From Leucaena leucocephala (Eukaryota > Streptophyta > Magnoliopsida > Fabales > Fabaceae), in the NCBI GenBank assembly GCA_037074615.1, contig CM073520.1, positions 35,397,527-35,461,526 on the forward strand: 64,000 bases of DNA, read 5' to 3'. Position numbers and translations under genes: made by a program. Positions 22,619-35,551 of this stretch are shown piece by piece. The notes under the pieces were generated by a model. It made no database searches, was not told the origin of the DNA, and was given only the letters and a program-made list of their open reading frames with translations. Within the stretch, counting starts at the first letter, position 1; each line of letters opens with the position of its first letter.

Positions 22619-25600
22619 ATGGCGGCCGCAAAACCCCAGAGGACTCCTCAAGAAGTTGAGGATATAATTCTCAGGAAAATTTTTCTCGTTTCCCTCACTG
22701 ATTCCACGGGAAATGATCCTAGAGTTGTTTACTTGGAATTGACAGCAGCTGAGATTCTCAGCGAAGGCAATGAATTGAGGCTTTCACGGGACTTGATGGA
22801 ACGGGTTCTGATTGATCGGCTTTCTGGGGGTTTCTCTTCTGCTGAATCGCCTTTCCAGTACTTAATCAGTTGCTATCAACGAGCACACGATGAGGGTAAG
22901 AAAATTGCAAACATGAAAGATAAAAGTTTGAGGGGTGAGATGGAATCCGTGGTGAAACAAGCAAAGAAGTTGTGTGTATCATATTGTAGAATTCATTTAG
23001 CGAATCCTGATATGTTTCAAAGTGGAAATCCTAGTGCGAGTAAACACCAGAACTCGCCATTGTTACCGCTTATTCTCTCTGAGGTCGGTGGCACCATCAA
23101 CGGTTTCGGTGGGAGTGGCAATGCTGGAGGAGTTAAGAGCCCGCCTGGGTTTCTGGAGGATTTTTTCAGGGACTCAGACTCTGATAGTTTGGATCCAATA
23201 TTCAAAGGGTTGTACGAAGAGTTGAGGGGTAGTGTGATGAAAGTTTCAGCTCTTGGGAATTTCCCAGACTCTTTGCGGGCACTGCTGTTTCTAGTTAGAT
23301 TTCCGATTGGTGCAAAGTCTCTTGTAAGCCACAATTGGTGGATTCCTAAAGGAGTTTACATGAATGGACGTGCAATTGAAATGACAAGCATTTTAGGCCC
23401 TTTCTTTCATGTTAGCGCTCTTCCTGATCAAGCCTTTTTCAAGAGCCAGCCTGACGTTGGGTGAGTGAACTTTTGGCTTCGATGGTTTAAAAGTAAATAT
23501 TTTTGGCACATTAATATCTTATAGAAATTGTTGATGATTAATTGGTTTCTTTTAATCTTCTTTTCCCATTGCCTGTCATTGGCAACGAAGGAAAATTGGA
23601 AACTTTCCTTTTTGTTTCAGTATTACTTTCATTCTACTAAGTGTAGTTCAGCTATCTTAATCAGTAAAGCAAATATAAAAGCTATATCAAAGAAGTGGAT
23701 GATATTATGCTTATTATTTCTGTTCTTTGGTTTATTGGGAACAAATCTGTGGTCAGTATGATGGTCTTTCAACGAATGATTATTTAATTGGAGAGTTGTC
23801 AAGCTCAAGGATCCTTTCCATGTAGCTTGAGAAGTATCAATTAAACAGTTTCTTTAGTCTTGTAGCTTTCTAGTTTTCAAAATATGTTGAGATCTGATTA
23901 TTGATTAAAGTGGAGAATTAGAAAACTTTCTTTCTAGGTTGGACTTTGTTTGGATGGGTTATTTTCTACTTGGTTTTGAATTTGAGTCAAGTTTATTAAT
24001 AAACTGACTCTTCCATTGTTTTTTTTTATAAAAAAGGCAGCAGTGCTTTTCAGATGCATCTACGCGCCGTCCATCTGATTTGCTATCTTCATTCACCACG
24101 ATTAAAACTGTCATGAACAACTTATATGATGGCCTGAGTGAGGTTCTCCTCATTCTTCTGAAAAGTACAGATACTCGTGAAAATGTACTTGAGTATCTTG
24201 CTGAGGTAATCAATAAAAACGCATCCAGGGCTCATATACAGGTAACTTGCTTCTGCACACTGCATTATAATTGAAATGTGACGAAAATAAGACAAAACAC
24301 CTAAGAATATAGAATTTTTCAATGTATTATCTTCTATTTTGTTATATCATTAAATTCACACATACAGTTATTTATCTATATTCGCATTTTTTTAATGTAT
24401 AGGTTTAAGTTGATCTTTTTTAACTAATATCTGTTCTGTCTCTAATGATAAGACATTAATAACTTCCGGGTGGTATCTCCTGTTGGACTTATGGCTTTTC
24501 CCCCTTTTGAGCAGGTTGATCCTATAACTTGTGCAAGTTCAGGCATGTTTGTAAATCTCAGTGCTGTTATGCTTCGTCTCTGTGAACCATTTTTGGATGC
24601 AAATTTAACAAAAAGGGATAAGATTGATGCAAAATATGTCTACCATTCAAACCGTATGGATTTAAGGTGAAGGCTTTTAAAAGTGAATCTTAAATTTATT
24701 CTGAAAGCTTCTTATATCTCTCTGTATCTAAATTTGGGTTATGAATCTGTTATAGAGGGTTGACTGCTCTTCATGCATCTTCTGAGGAAGTTGCTGTATG
24801 GCTAAAGAGTAAAGATGGTGAGAAACGTTTGCAACAATCTCAGGAAGCAACCAGTTCTGGTAGTAACAATGCTGGTGATCCTTCAAATGCAAAGCCTGCA
24901 CCACATTCTGAAAAGACAAAATACCCATTTATTTGCGAATGCTTCTTTATGACTACAAGAGTGCTCAACTTAGGCCTCTTAAAAGCATTTTCTGACTTCA
25001 AACACTTAGTTCAGGTAATCAGATGTCTTGTGTTTGAGCAGACATTTATGTTTTAGTATTGTATTATGTTGGTGATGCTTGTGGTTGCTTATCTGTTTGC
25101 TTCTATGAACTTTAACTCTTTTGAGTTTATCCATTATCCTTTTTTCCATCTTTTGTGAAATATAAACATTGGAGTGAAATTTTATGCAGGATCTTTCTAG
25201 GTGTGAAGATTCTCTTTCAACACTCAAAGACATGCAGGCACAGTCATCCTCTCCTCAGTTGGAGTCAGATGTAGCTCGACTTGAGAAAGAAATAGAGTTG
25301 TACTCACAGGAAAAGCTTTGTTATGAAGCTCAGATATTGCGGGTAGGTCTGCCTTTTTTTCTCTTTTGGATTTTCTTGTTATTTCTGCAAACACATGCAG
25401 TTGCATGCATGCAATTGAAACAAAGATAATTGTACGCTCCTAGTTTCATGTTCAGTGATGGAACTAAGAAAATATAAGTTTAGATTCCTTTGTACTCTCT
25501 TAGCAATGGTTATCATTTCTCAATTTTCTTATGTGTTGTTTGGTGCAAATGAAACTTAAAAATATACTCTACTAATCTACTTGTTAAATATGACTCATTA

Positions 25601-28600
25601 GCATGAACTTTTGAACCAAGTGCACCATTTTATAACCAGATTAGTTTATCTTCCATCTTATGGATTAAAGTCTCAGAAGTTCACTCCTTGTTTTGCAAAT
25701 CATATGGTGTAGTTTATGCTAAACTTTCTCTTAAATTTTCAATATTCTGATTGTGACTTATTTTTTTCTGGTTTTCCTTAGGATAACACATTTATTCAAA
25801 ATGCTCTTTCCTTCTACCGCTTGATGATTGTCTGGTTGGTTGGCTTGGTTGGGGGATTTAAGATGCCTCTACCGTCAACTTGCCCAATGGAATTTGCTTC
25901 GATGCCCGAACATTTTGTAGAAGATGCAATGGAATTGCTCATATTTGCTTCTAGGATTCCAAAAGCTTTGGATGGGGTCGTGCTGGTAGACTCCACCTCC
26001 AGGAGCTTTATTTAATTTTGTCCTTTAGCATACAATTTTTTCTGCTTATGCACTAATCGTTGTGCTGCATTTATGTCATTCTGCAGGATGAATTCATGAA
26101 CTTTATAATTATGTTCATGGCCAGTCCTGAATTTATCAAAAATCCATATTTGAGAGCAAAGATGGTTGAAGTCTTGAATTGCTGGATGCCCCGTAGGAGG
26201 TGATTCGATGTCTTTCTTTTGCATGACGCTGTTAACTTCTTGTTACAATTATTTCTAAATCTTACTTGAAATGTCCAAGTTTATAATTGGGTTTTTTTTG
26301 TGTTCCCCCTTTGCCCCCTTTGTGCAGTGGCTCATCTGCTACGGCCACTCTATTTGAAGGGCACCAGCTGTCTCTTGTGTATCTTGTGAGGAATCTTTTG
26401 AAGCTTTACGTTGACATTGAGTTTACTGGTTCTCACACTCAGGTTTGCTACACATTTCAAGGCTACATTTCTGATTAATGAAAGGAACTCATCTAAATTG
26501 TTCTAAAATCACCCTTTTTCTTGATATTTGTATTGAATATCAAGCTCGGTTATTAACAAAGTGGTCTTGACTTTTGTTCACACAGTAAAATTATATGTCA
26601 TTAAATAAAACTTGTTTTATTATGATAAAAAGCTTGTGTCTGATTAACAATGTTAGGGGTATTGTAGAAGTGTATTTCTAACGTTTCCTCCACTTATATG
26701 TCATATTATTGTAATTCTCCAAATGTGGTTTCTAAATACATGTGCACATTTTCTACATATACATTTTACAAGGGTTACAGTCTAGCAGGAATTGATACCA
26801 TTCATCTGAGTACAAGATTATCTGGCTGATTGTTTTAATTGTCATTTTTGCATTGCAGTTTTATGACAAGTTTAACATCCGCCATAATATTGCTGAACTG
26901 CTAGAATACCTCTGGCAGGTCCCTAGCCATCGTAATGCCTGGAGACAGGTATTGTATAAGATATATTTGAGATTGTAATTTCACACCACAGCTATGTGTT
27001 TCTAATTTGCTAAACTAGTTTTCTTTTTTCCCAGATTGCTAAAGAAGAGGAAAAGGGCGTCTATCTAAATTTCTTAAACTTCCTGATCAATGATAGTATT
27101 TATCTTCTAGATGAAAGTTTGAACAAAATTCTTGAACTAAAAGAATTGGAAGCTGAGATGTCAAATACCACTGAATGGGAGCGACGGCCAGCTCAAGAAA
27201 GGCAGGAGAGGACACGGCTATTCCACTCACAAGAAAATGTTTGTGTGATTTGTATATCCAATTATATCTGCTTTTGCTTTTGAATTTTAGACACTGAACA
27301 AAGCATGTGTTACTGTAGATTATTCGAATAGATATGAAGTTGGCAAATGAAGATGTTAGTATGCTTGCATTTACTTCAGAGCAGATTACTGCTCCTTTCC
27401 TCCTTCCTGAGATGGTAATTTCTTTATATCACTCCAGCATTTCCAATCTAATGGAAGTTTTTTCAATGGATAACCTCAAATATTTTCCAAAATTTTGTCA
27501 TTCTCTGCACTTATTAATATAATTATGCTTTCATTTTTCCAGGTTGAAAGAGTGGCCAGCATGCTCAATTACTTTCTTCTACAACTAGTGGGTCCCCAAA
27601 GAAAATCACTTAGTCTGAAAGATCCTGAAAAGTATGAATTCCGTCCCAAGCATTTGCTTAAGCAGGTTGGCATTGATTATATTTGAAGCTGTACTTTTAG
27701 TTTATTTCCCCCTTTTTCCTGGTGAAAGACTTTTGACAGAATTTAGGAGAGACGATATGCTTTTCTTGGTGGTCTGTATGTTTTTGTAACAAATTAATTG
27801 GATTCATGTTTCTGTTTGTGGATTATGTAACTAAATTGGGCATAATATCAATCTTGGCAAGATCTCACCTTATGGTCTAGTTACTTGTGCGGAGCAGTAA
27901 AATTCCAATGTATTGGGCGGTAGATTTGAATGAATACATTATCTGAAGTGAATTAACGCTTTTACAATTTATCATAGATTAACTTTGAGGTCAAAATAAG
28001 AAAGACAATTACTGATTCCAAGATTTTTTTTCGCTTTTAAAGATTGTGCACATTTATGTTCATCTAGCCAGAGGTGATACTGACAACATCTTCCCATCTG
28101 CCATCTCCAAGGATGGTCGATCATACAATGATCAGGTTTTTGTCATTTAACTTATAATACACTGGAAATTTTCCCCCTGCTCTGAATCTCTATAATCCAA
28201 TGCAATTTGACACTTGGAGTTTTCTTGCAGCTGTTTAGTGCTGCAGCAGATGTCCTTCGGAGAATAGGCGAGGATGGAAGAGTTATACATGAATTTATCG
28301 AACTCGGTTCTAAAGCAAAAGTGGCTGCTTCGGAGGCCATGGATACTGAAGCTGCTTTAGGGGAAATACCAGATGAATTCCTCGATCCAATTCAGGTATA
28401 TTTCAGGCTTCTCTGTGTGACCCCGCTAATATGTATGAAACCTTTTTCAGAACTCTCTGTTGACTTGGAAAACATGAACTTCTTTCTTTGCAGTACACTC
28501 TGATGAAAGATCCAGTTATTTTACCTTCTTCAAGGATCACAGTTGATCGTCCTGTCATTCAGAGGCATCTTCTTAGTGATAGTGTAACACTTCAATCTGC

Positions 28601-28856
28601 TCTTCTTCATTAGTCATTTATTCTGTGAGGGAATTGATTTTTCTAATCTGTGCCAATATGATTGTTTATGCAGACTGATCCGTTCAATCGTTCTCATCTC
28701 ACTGCTGATATGCTGATTCCTGATGATGAACTCAAGGCAAGAATTGTGGAATTTGTAAGGACCCGGGAATTGAAGAAACATGAGAAAGGCCAAAATATTC
28801 AGAGTAGCAAGGCCACAATTCAGGCTACTAATGATGGGGAAATGTTGATTGATTAG
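22619..28856 (+). CDS. UFD2: Ubiquitin conjugation factor E4 (UFD2/PUB1/MUSE3 orthologue)
   Basis: UFD2 is a U-box E4 enzyme that extends ubiquitin chains on pre-ubiquitinated substrates with CDC48/p97. The Arabidopsis orthologue MUSE3 promotes turnover of NLR immune receptors. Sixteen exons are 22619-23460, 24037-24241, 24515-24666, 24756-25014, 25190-25342, 25782-25985, 26087-26199, 26328-26442, 26859-26948, 27035-27238, 27319-27414, 27543-27665, 28043-28135, 28231-28395, 28494-28583 and 28674-28856. They encode 1,028 residues against about 1,038 in Arabidopsis. The N terminus MAAAKPQRTPQEVEDIILRK is typical. The long UFD2 core carries GGFKMPLPSTCPMEF and FYDKFNIRHNIAELLEYLW. The C-terminal U-box shows IPDEFLDPIQYTLMKDPVIL and ITVDRPVIQRHLL, then DPFNRSHLT. 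The final residues EMLID match Arabidopsis. All junctions are GT-AG. Confidence 0.97.
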
Positions 28857-29839
28857 GGAATTTTTCAGAGTTTCATAGCTTTTGGAAAGAAGAATTTGGT
28901 TCTTGCGGTCTGCATAATAATGTTAAAGTGTGAATCTTAGTATCATTTATTTTTGTATAATGTAATCTAGTCGTTAGAAGTTGAAAGCTGTAAAGATCTT
29001 TAGGAATTATGTAAAGAACTTGTGGTTTTAATTTTAACTACGAATTCAAATTTTATTCTATACAAGGAACAACTGTTTGGGATTCCAAAATGTTTAATGC
29101 ACTTTTCCGTGCTACACCTTTGAATCTAGTCTCAATGTTATATTTACAAGTTTAAATGATGCATTTTATAGAATGAACTATATATGAGCTGCATTTTACA
29201 AGTTTAACGTCCCGGAATACAAAGTTATTAGGGAATGCCTGGCTGCTAATTAGCTTGCAAGCTTGTCCATTTCAATTGGCAACCATGTCAGCAATGTAAG
29301 TAAAATTCAGGAAATGCCTAGCTTACAGATTCATTTTGATTGGATGGTTCTTCAATCAAGGATTGATTATAAATCTTCATCATTTTTACTTTAATTTAAA
29401 ATATAAAATTTAATTCTACTTTATCTGCCAATACATATGATTAATGATATTTAAAAAAAATTAAAATATATCTTTTACAAATAACTAACTTCACTATTTT
29501 TTTTTATTTCTATAATTTTTACATTAAGGACCCAAGAGAGAATTAAGAGTAACAATAAATGGTGGAAATTTGAATTTTTTTTTTGGGATCACAACCGGTA
29601 ATACAGGATAACAGATGTAACACAATGTGGTGGAAAGAATAAGACTAACAATAGATTAATCATACAGAGTCATCATTCTAAAAAGCTGTTTGTATCCTAT
29701 GGTAAGGTGATCATCGTCCTTCGTAAAGCTAATGCTCTGATGTGTTTGCCGTGCCAGTTTGTAAGAATCAGTCGTATGAAGTTACTTCAAAGATTTGGTC
29801 TCAGAAGAAGAATGGTCGGTCACCTTCCTGCTATAATTC
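28857..29839. other. Convergent 3' intergenic region between UFD2 and the SpoU methyltransferase
   Basis: The two genes point toward each other across about 980 bp. The region is AT-rich, with no coding sequence recognised. Both 3' UTRs must lie here; TTTGTATAATGTAATC near 28950 could serve UFD2 3'-end formation. Confidence 0.6.
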
Positions 29840-32506
29840 TCAGGTTAACAGAGTTGCCTTGCGTTTTGCATACTCATGGACGATACTTATGGCACTCTTG
29901 CTATGGCGCAATGAAAACTCTGCAAGTAAGATCTGGCTTTCTACCGCTGTTAGATCACCATGACAACCCTGCAATATATCAAGGTAACTTCAGATTCCGC
30001 ACAATGATGATGATGATTTAAAACCAGTACATGTAACTTAACAACATGGTGAAGAAACGTCAAAGGAACAGGAGAGGTTGCAAATTTAGTCAAATTTATT
30101 ATCACAAAACTGTGTTTAAATCCTTTATTTTGATACAAGCATGCCACCTCTCTGATTCAGATGGAAGATGCAACAGACTGACCAAAATGGTCTACCATAA
30201 TATAAATAAATAAAAAAAAATTAGATTTATAGTTCCTTATGTACCATATAGAACACATAATTACAACCATTACCGTCCGAGATATTCGGTCACAAACAGC
30301 ATGGTGCATGAGGATTCCTGCAGCAACTGAAACATTGAAAGAGTCAACCATTCCGTTCATGGGAATACTGCAGTGCAAATCAGACAACTCCAAAGCCTCA
30401 TCACTAATACCCCTGCAACAAGACCTTAAACACTGTTGACCAAACACAAAAACTCAATACAAAAATGAACTCCATACTGTAAGAGATACAATAACTATTT
30501 GACATTTAGTTAAGTTCGAAGGCTGTTTGATATCATCTAGCTACTTATTGTTGAAGAATCAATAAGTAAAGAACAGATAACATTTAAAATATATCAAATT
30601 TGGAGATGTAGACCAGCCGAAATGATAACTTTGAAGTATTACATTGATAATTTCTGTGTGCAATGACAGAATGACTAAATCAGTTATTCAAAATGTGCCT
30701 TTAAAGCCTAAATTTGAAACAGACCAGCTCCTTCAAGGCATCTGTAAGTTTTTACATGAGCGAGATGAAGGGCATGAATCAAATTACCTACTCTCATTCC
30801 CGACAACAATTGCAGTAGGGCATGACCAGTCCAAGTCATAAATGGAAACCTGTACATAGCAGGAAAATGCATACTATAAACATTTATTTACAAGTGCATA
30901 GAATATACAAATATATACAAAATAGTTGTATACTATAAACTAAAACAAGCTGCTCAAACAGTACTGTATCGGTTCCCAAATGTGTTGTTGCAATTCGATA
31001 ACCACGAGATTTCAATGCTTCAAAGCACTCCTTTGTAGTATCCCACAGTTCAATGTCCAACCATTTCTCAGCACCCATGCTCACATGGCGATTTTCTCTG
31101 TACCTGCAATGACAAGGTAGGTTAAACCAGTGTTTGCTTAATAGGTTGATGATTGATACAGGTGAAATTTGAATCAAGCATCTTCTCATAATTCTCATGA
31201 CGAGCATCTGTTTTATATCATTTTAGCTAATAACATGGTCCTGTTTCGTACATGAAACATGTACAGAGACTGGGTGCAGCGGTTCACAAGAAATGTGGTA
31301 TCAGTATATGAGGGCAAGGCATGCCACTTTACTAGAATTTGGCATGGCGACTATTCTGCTTCATGAAATATTTGGTACATGGAGAGGGTAAAGGACTTGG
31401 CTGAATATCTGGTATGAAGGAGTATGAGGGTAGGCTTCGTTGGTACACTATTTGGGGTCATGATTCGTTTCACATTTTATTAATTGCAAGTTGTAGAAAG
31501 CATAAGCAATATGTGCAAAATGAAAAGAATGATGCATTTCAAAGTAGAAGGAAAGTAGAAAACCGATACTTAAATCACAATACACATAGAAACTATATAA
31601 AAAAATAGCCAAATAGAAGAACAAAATGCATTTGACATAACTAGCAAAACAAAACATAAGCATGATAGATGTGAAAGCTACATGTCCACAAAAATTAAAG
31701 CCGACATTCAAATATTGAATTATCTAGAAAAACTTTATTATATCTGTCTAAATAAATGAGTGATGATCACAATGTTCCTTTCTCAGTAACAGAATGGTGG
31801 GTATTGGAAACAAATGAATAGAAAGCAAAAATAATTAAAGCAAGCAGTGCCAACAAATCCAAAACCAGGTAATTCACACATCCAACAATCAAAACAAGGT
31901 TTTTTCACCTCAATTGTCTTTACACCTTTTGGAGCTGTCACAAGAAACCACGTGAACGGATTGGATCCCAAGCGCATCAGCAGAGCGAAATACAGCAGAA
32001 ACATTCCCAAAATCACTAAGCCCTTCGACAACCAAACACATAGAATAGCTCCGGTAGCGGACCACATTCCTGAACCTCTCCTTCCTCACATCGGAGATGC
32101 ACGGACCAACCGCCGCTAAAATCTCACTACTTGTGACATAAGTATTTTGACATTTAAACCTGTCAAGATATGGGAACCACCGAGATACATCATCGTTAAG
32201 GGTCTTGCGCTCCATCTTCATCAACCTAGCTACGTCATCGGCGTGCGTAAGCAGGTGCTCGACGGTGTCGTTGGATTGGTCTTCAGGGGGTTCGATGATT
32301 GCATTTGCGGATAAAGGTTGATCATTTATGTGAACGGGTTCGATTGAAGTGGCTTCTTGAGCTGAAGCGTAACATCTGGAAGCAACCCTTAATCCTGAAG
32401 TGGGAAAAAAGGCGGGAGGAAGCGCAGAAAGGGAGGGTGGAGTGGAGTGAAGACTGCATTTGAAAGAAGAGAGAGATGTGCGAAGAAGAGTTGTACAAGT
32501 GTTCAT
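29840..32506 (-). CDS. SpoU/TrmH-family RNA 2'-O-ribose methyltransferase, probably organellar
   Basis: SpoU (SPOUT) enzymes transfer a methyl group from S-adenosylmethionine to ribose 2'-OH in tRNA or rRNA. Five minus-strand exons, in transcript order, are 32506-31926, 31103-30965, 30849-30788, 30412-30274 and 29968-29840, encoding 349 residues. All three family motifs are visible: motif 1 in DFGNVSAVFRSADALGIQ, motif 2 in AIVVGNESRGISDEAL, and motif 3 in CSIPMNGMVDSFNVSVAAG. The knotted SAM site is therefore complete, although motifs 2 and 3 are split by introns. The first ~50 residues are rich in Ser, Thr, Arg and Leu and poor in acidic residues, as in a plastid or mitochondrial transit peptide. 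The likely Arabidopsis counterpart is At5g15390. Which RNA it modifies cannot be read from the sequence. Confidence 0.92.
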
Positions 32507-33742
32507 TTGGGCTTATTCTCGATCGCACCAAGTTCAGCAATGGCAGCTTCTTCAATCTTCACTAAACTATAATAGTATTCTTCAAGTTCAGTTCAGCTTA
32601 ATGATAGAAATTTGCCCTTCGATTCGTGATCAGCAGTTCAGCAGTCTGTGCAGAGAAACGATGCCGTTTTAAGCGTATAAGCCATTAAGCATAGGGACAA
32701 TAATTATATGTGAGCTTGCGCTGGGGATGAGTTTAGTTTATCTGTATATTTCAGGAAAAATCACTTTTTTAAGGGAAAATATTACAAATTAATAAATCCT
32801 TACTTTAAATATTACAAATATTAAAAAAATGTTAAGATCTAAATTAAAATGTCTATCATTTTATTAAAAATAAGGAGAAATTCATATATACTCCCAAGTA
32901 GATATTTTATTTTCATCATTTAACTCTAAATTTTAAAATTTTAATATAATCTTAAAATTTTTATATTATTTATAATATTTAGAGTCTCAATTATAAATTT
33001 ATCAATTTTCAAATTTTCAAAGCCTTTTTTAGAAAATTTTCCTTTTTTTAATCACTATTTTATTGTATTTTATGATAGAAACAATAGTGATTTGACTCAA
33101 TACAGAGAATGAAGAATAACCATTAAATAAAAAAAAAAACCTAAATTTTAGACCCGACCGCACAAGAATATTAATATTGGAAAAAATGGAATAGATTTTT
33201 TTTTAATAAAAATGCAAGATGAAAAAGTAAAGACAATTAATTAAACACATTTAACATTATCTTTTAATTTTTTTAAATCAAATTCATTAAAATCTCTTAT
33301 TCACTCAGCTCCATTCCCTTTAAACCAAACAAATAATAAAAACGTATAAAAGTAAAATATTGAGTTAATATTAATTTGACGATTTTACAAAAAAGTAATA
33401 GTGTTTAGATGGTGGGAAATAAAATTGTATAAGTAATTTTAATATGTGCTACCCCCACAAAAATTAAAATTTCATCCTTAACATTCATTTTCATGTTCAC
33501 CTGAAAGTCCATTGCCCTTGCACCATCCTGACATCATTTTTGCTGCGTTTTACATGTTCTATTTCCTTCCTCAGAGCTGTTTGAAATTTGAATTCTCAAA
33601 TCTCTTTTACTGACTTTCAACAGTATATACAACGTTCTTTTATACTAAACCAATAATTGTATAGAACAAAAAAACATATTGTTACTCACATCGTAAGGAT
33701 CACTCTAGTGTTGAGATACAAATAACTTGCATTCACCAATGG
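32507..33742. other. Intergenic region between the SpoU and PPR genes
   Basis: This holds the 5' flank of the SpoU gene and the 3' flank of the PPR gene, both on the minus strand. The middle (32750-33450) is very AT-rich with homopolymer runs. No gene or clear mobile element was seen. Confidence 0.6.
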
Positions 33743-35551
33743 TTATTCCTCCACCATTGGAGCATATCCAACCAACTTAAGATCCTGTACCAGTCTGTCA
33801 ATCATCAGATATATATCATCTGATTTGGGGTGAGATCGATCAAGAACGGTAAAATCATGCACCTGTTCTTCTAACTCAATGGAACTAGCTCCAGACGGCT
33901 TTTGCCCTCCTGTGTTCTTCTTCATTTGCAGCCTCACATCAGCAACACTGCTCCAATCGCCTGCTTGAGCAAAAATATTTGACAAAAGAGAGTAATTCCC
34001 AACATCAGATGGTTCTAATTTGAGCAGACGATCACTCACGGCTCTCGCAAGATCGGCGGCGTTATGCATCCGACAAGCCCCCAAAAGAGTTCCTAATATT
34101 TTGGCGTTCGGTTCCATCGGCATACTGTGAAGAAGTTCAAAAGCTTCCTTTAGATGCCCTCCACGGCCTAAAAGGTCCATCATGCAACCATAATGCTCAA
34201 TTTGAGGAACAATCCCATACACTTTCTCCATTCCATAGAAGTACTTTCTGCCTTCCTCAACAAGTCCTGCATGGCTGAAAGCACATAAAAGGCCGACGAA
34301 TGTATATTTATCGGGGTCGAATCTTTCATGTATCATCCTAGAGAAAAGTTTAAGCGCTTTCTTGCCATGTCCATGCACCGCTAATCCTTGGAGCATGGCA
34401 TTCCAAGACACGACATCTTTCTTTCCCATTCCTTCAAACACATCAGATGCGGCCTCCAAACAACCACATTTTGCATACATATCAATCAATGCATTGGACA
34501 CTTTAGTGCTGCATCTATATCTAGACCTGTTAATGGAGGCATGGACTTTCTTTCCCAAACACAAAATTCCAGACTCTGCACATGCTGCCAATATACTTAT
34601 CCTAGTCCCATCATCAGGCTTCAATCTTGTTTCCTCCATTTGCTCATACAAGGTACTTGCCTCTCTAACAAGACCTCTCTCAGCATACCCAGATATGATA
34701 GTGGTCCAAAGGATCATGTTTTTTGCAGGACTCCTGTCAAACAGCATCCTGGCCATATCAATATCCCCAGCCTTACAGTAACCCCAAACCATTGTTGACC
34801 AAGAGATGATATTCCTCTCAGGCATTGTGTCAAACAGTTTGAATGCTTTATCCATGTCTCCTTTCTTTGCATAGCCATCTAACATTGTATTCCAACTTAC
34901 CATATCTCTCTCAGGCATTTCATCGAACAATTTGTAAGCTTCTTCTAATTCACCTGCCTTTGCCAACCCACCAATCATAGAATTCCAAGTAACAATATCT
35001 TTTTCCTTCATTGACATAAACAATTTCAATGCAGCGGCAAGGCCAAAAGGTCCACACTTTGAGTAGGAGTCAATGAGTGCATTGGGCACAAATATATCTG
35101 AATAAAATCCGGTTTTCTCTATATGTGAATGAATCATTTGAATTACAGGTAACCAAGAATGGCCAAAGCACGCTTTTAACAGATATGGGTATGTGAAATT
35201 ATCAGGACAGACCTCAAATCTTTGCATTTCAAAGAAAACTGCGAAAGCATGAGAAGGCTGAGAATTTTGAGTGTGAGCTCTAATCAAAGCGTTATACGTA
35301 TGAACATTGGGTTCCGGAATTTGATTGAAGACATTCACGGCTGACACAATCTGACGGCTGAGAGAGAAAGCTGCAATGAGTTTGGGTGCAACATAGAGGT
35401 CTTGGTGGAGGTCAGCTTTGAGAATTTGAGCATGGATTTGCTTTATGTGGTCCAAGTTAGTGCATTTATGGAGATCAGAGAGCTTCTCCTCGAGGAGCCT
35501 TCGTCTAGAAAACCAAGTTGGGGTTCGCAATGGTACAGAAACTTGCATCAT
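33743..35551 (-). CDS. PLS-class (E-type) pentatricopeptide repeat protein, orthologue of At3g29230
   Basis: PPR proteins of this class bind organellar RNA and usually specify C-to-U editing sites. A single open frame of 602 residues without introns is normal for the family. The N terminus has KIHAQ-like KQIHAQILKADLHQDLYVAP. It is followed by about a dozen P/L/S repeats recognisable by VxWNxMIxGxxKxGxxxxAxxLFDEMPxRD (e.g. DMVSWNTMLDGYAKKGDM, NIISWSTMVWGYCKAGDI). After the repeats come the E motifs: LGTLLGACRMHN, GNYSLLSNIFAQAGDW and ASSIELEEQVHDFTV, ending SHPKSDDIYLMIDRLVQDLK. No DYW deaminase domain is present, so a partner would be needed for editing. The start is the first of two adjacent Met codons. 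A transit peptide is not obvious. Confidence 0.93.
   Translation of the reverse strand: MMQVSVPLRTPTWFSRRRLLEEKLSDLHKCTNLDHIKQIHAQILKADLHQDLYVAPKLIAAFSLSRQIVSAVNVFNQIPEPNVHTYNALIRAHTQNSQPSHAFAVFFEMQRFEVCPDNFTYPYLLKACFGHSWLPVIQMIHSHIEKTGFYSDIFVPNALIDSYSKCGPFGLAAALKLFMSMKEKDIVTWNSMIGGLAKAGELEEAYKLFDEMPERDMVSWNTMLDGYAKKGDMDKAFKLFDTMPERNIISWSTMVWGYCKAGDIDMARMLFDRSPAKNMILWTTIISGYAERGLVREASTLYEQMEETRLKPDDGTRISILAACAESGILCLGKKVHASINRSRYRCSTKVSNALIDMYAKCGCLEAASDVFEGMGKKDVVSWNAMLQGLAVHGHGKKALKLFSRMIHERFDPDKYTFVGLLCAFSHAGLVEEGRKYFYGMEKVYGIVPQIEHYGCMMDLLGRGGHLKEAFELLHSMPMEPNAKILGTLLGACRMHNAADLARAVSDRLLKLEPSDVGNYSLLSNIFAQAGDWSSVADVRLQMKKNTGGQKPSGASSIELEEQVHDFTVLDRSHPKSDDIYLMIDRLVQDLKLVGYAPMVEE

Noticed and set aside
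34362..34798. Two plus-strand frames of about 136-139 residues inside the PPR gene
   Set aside because: They are antisense to conserved PPR repeats and arise from codon structure of the repeats.
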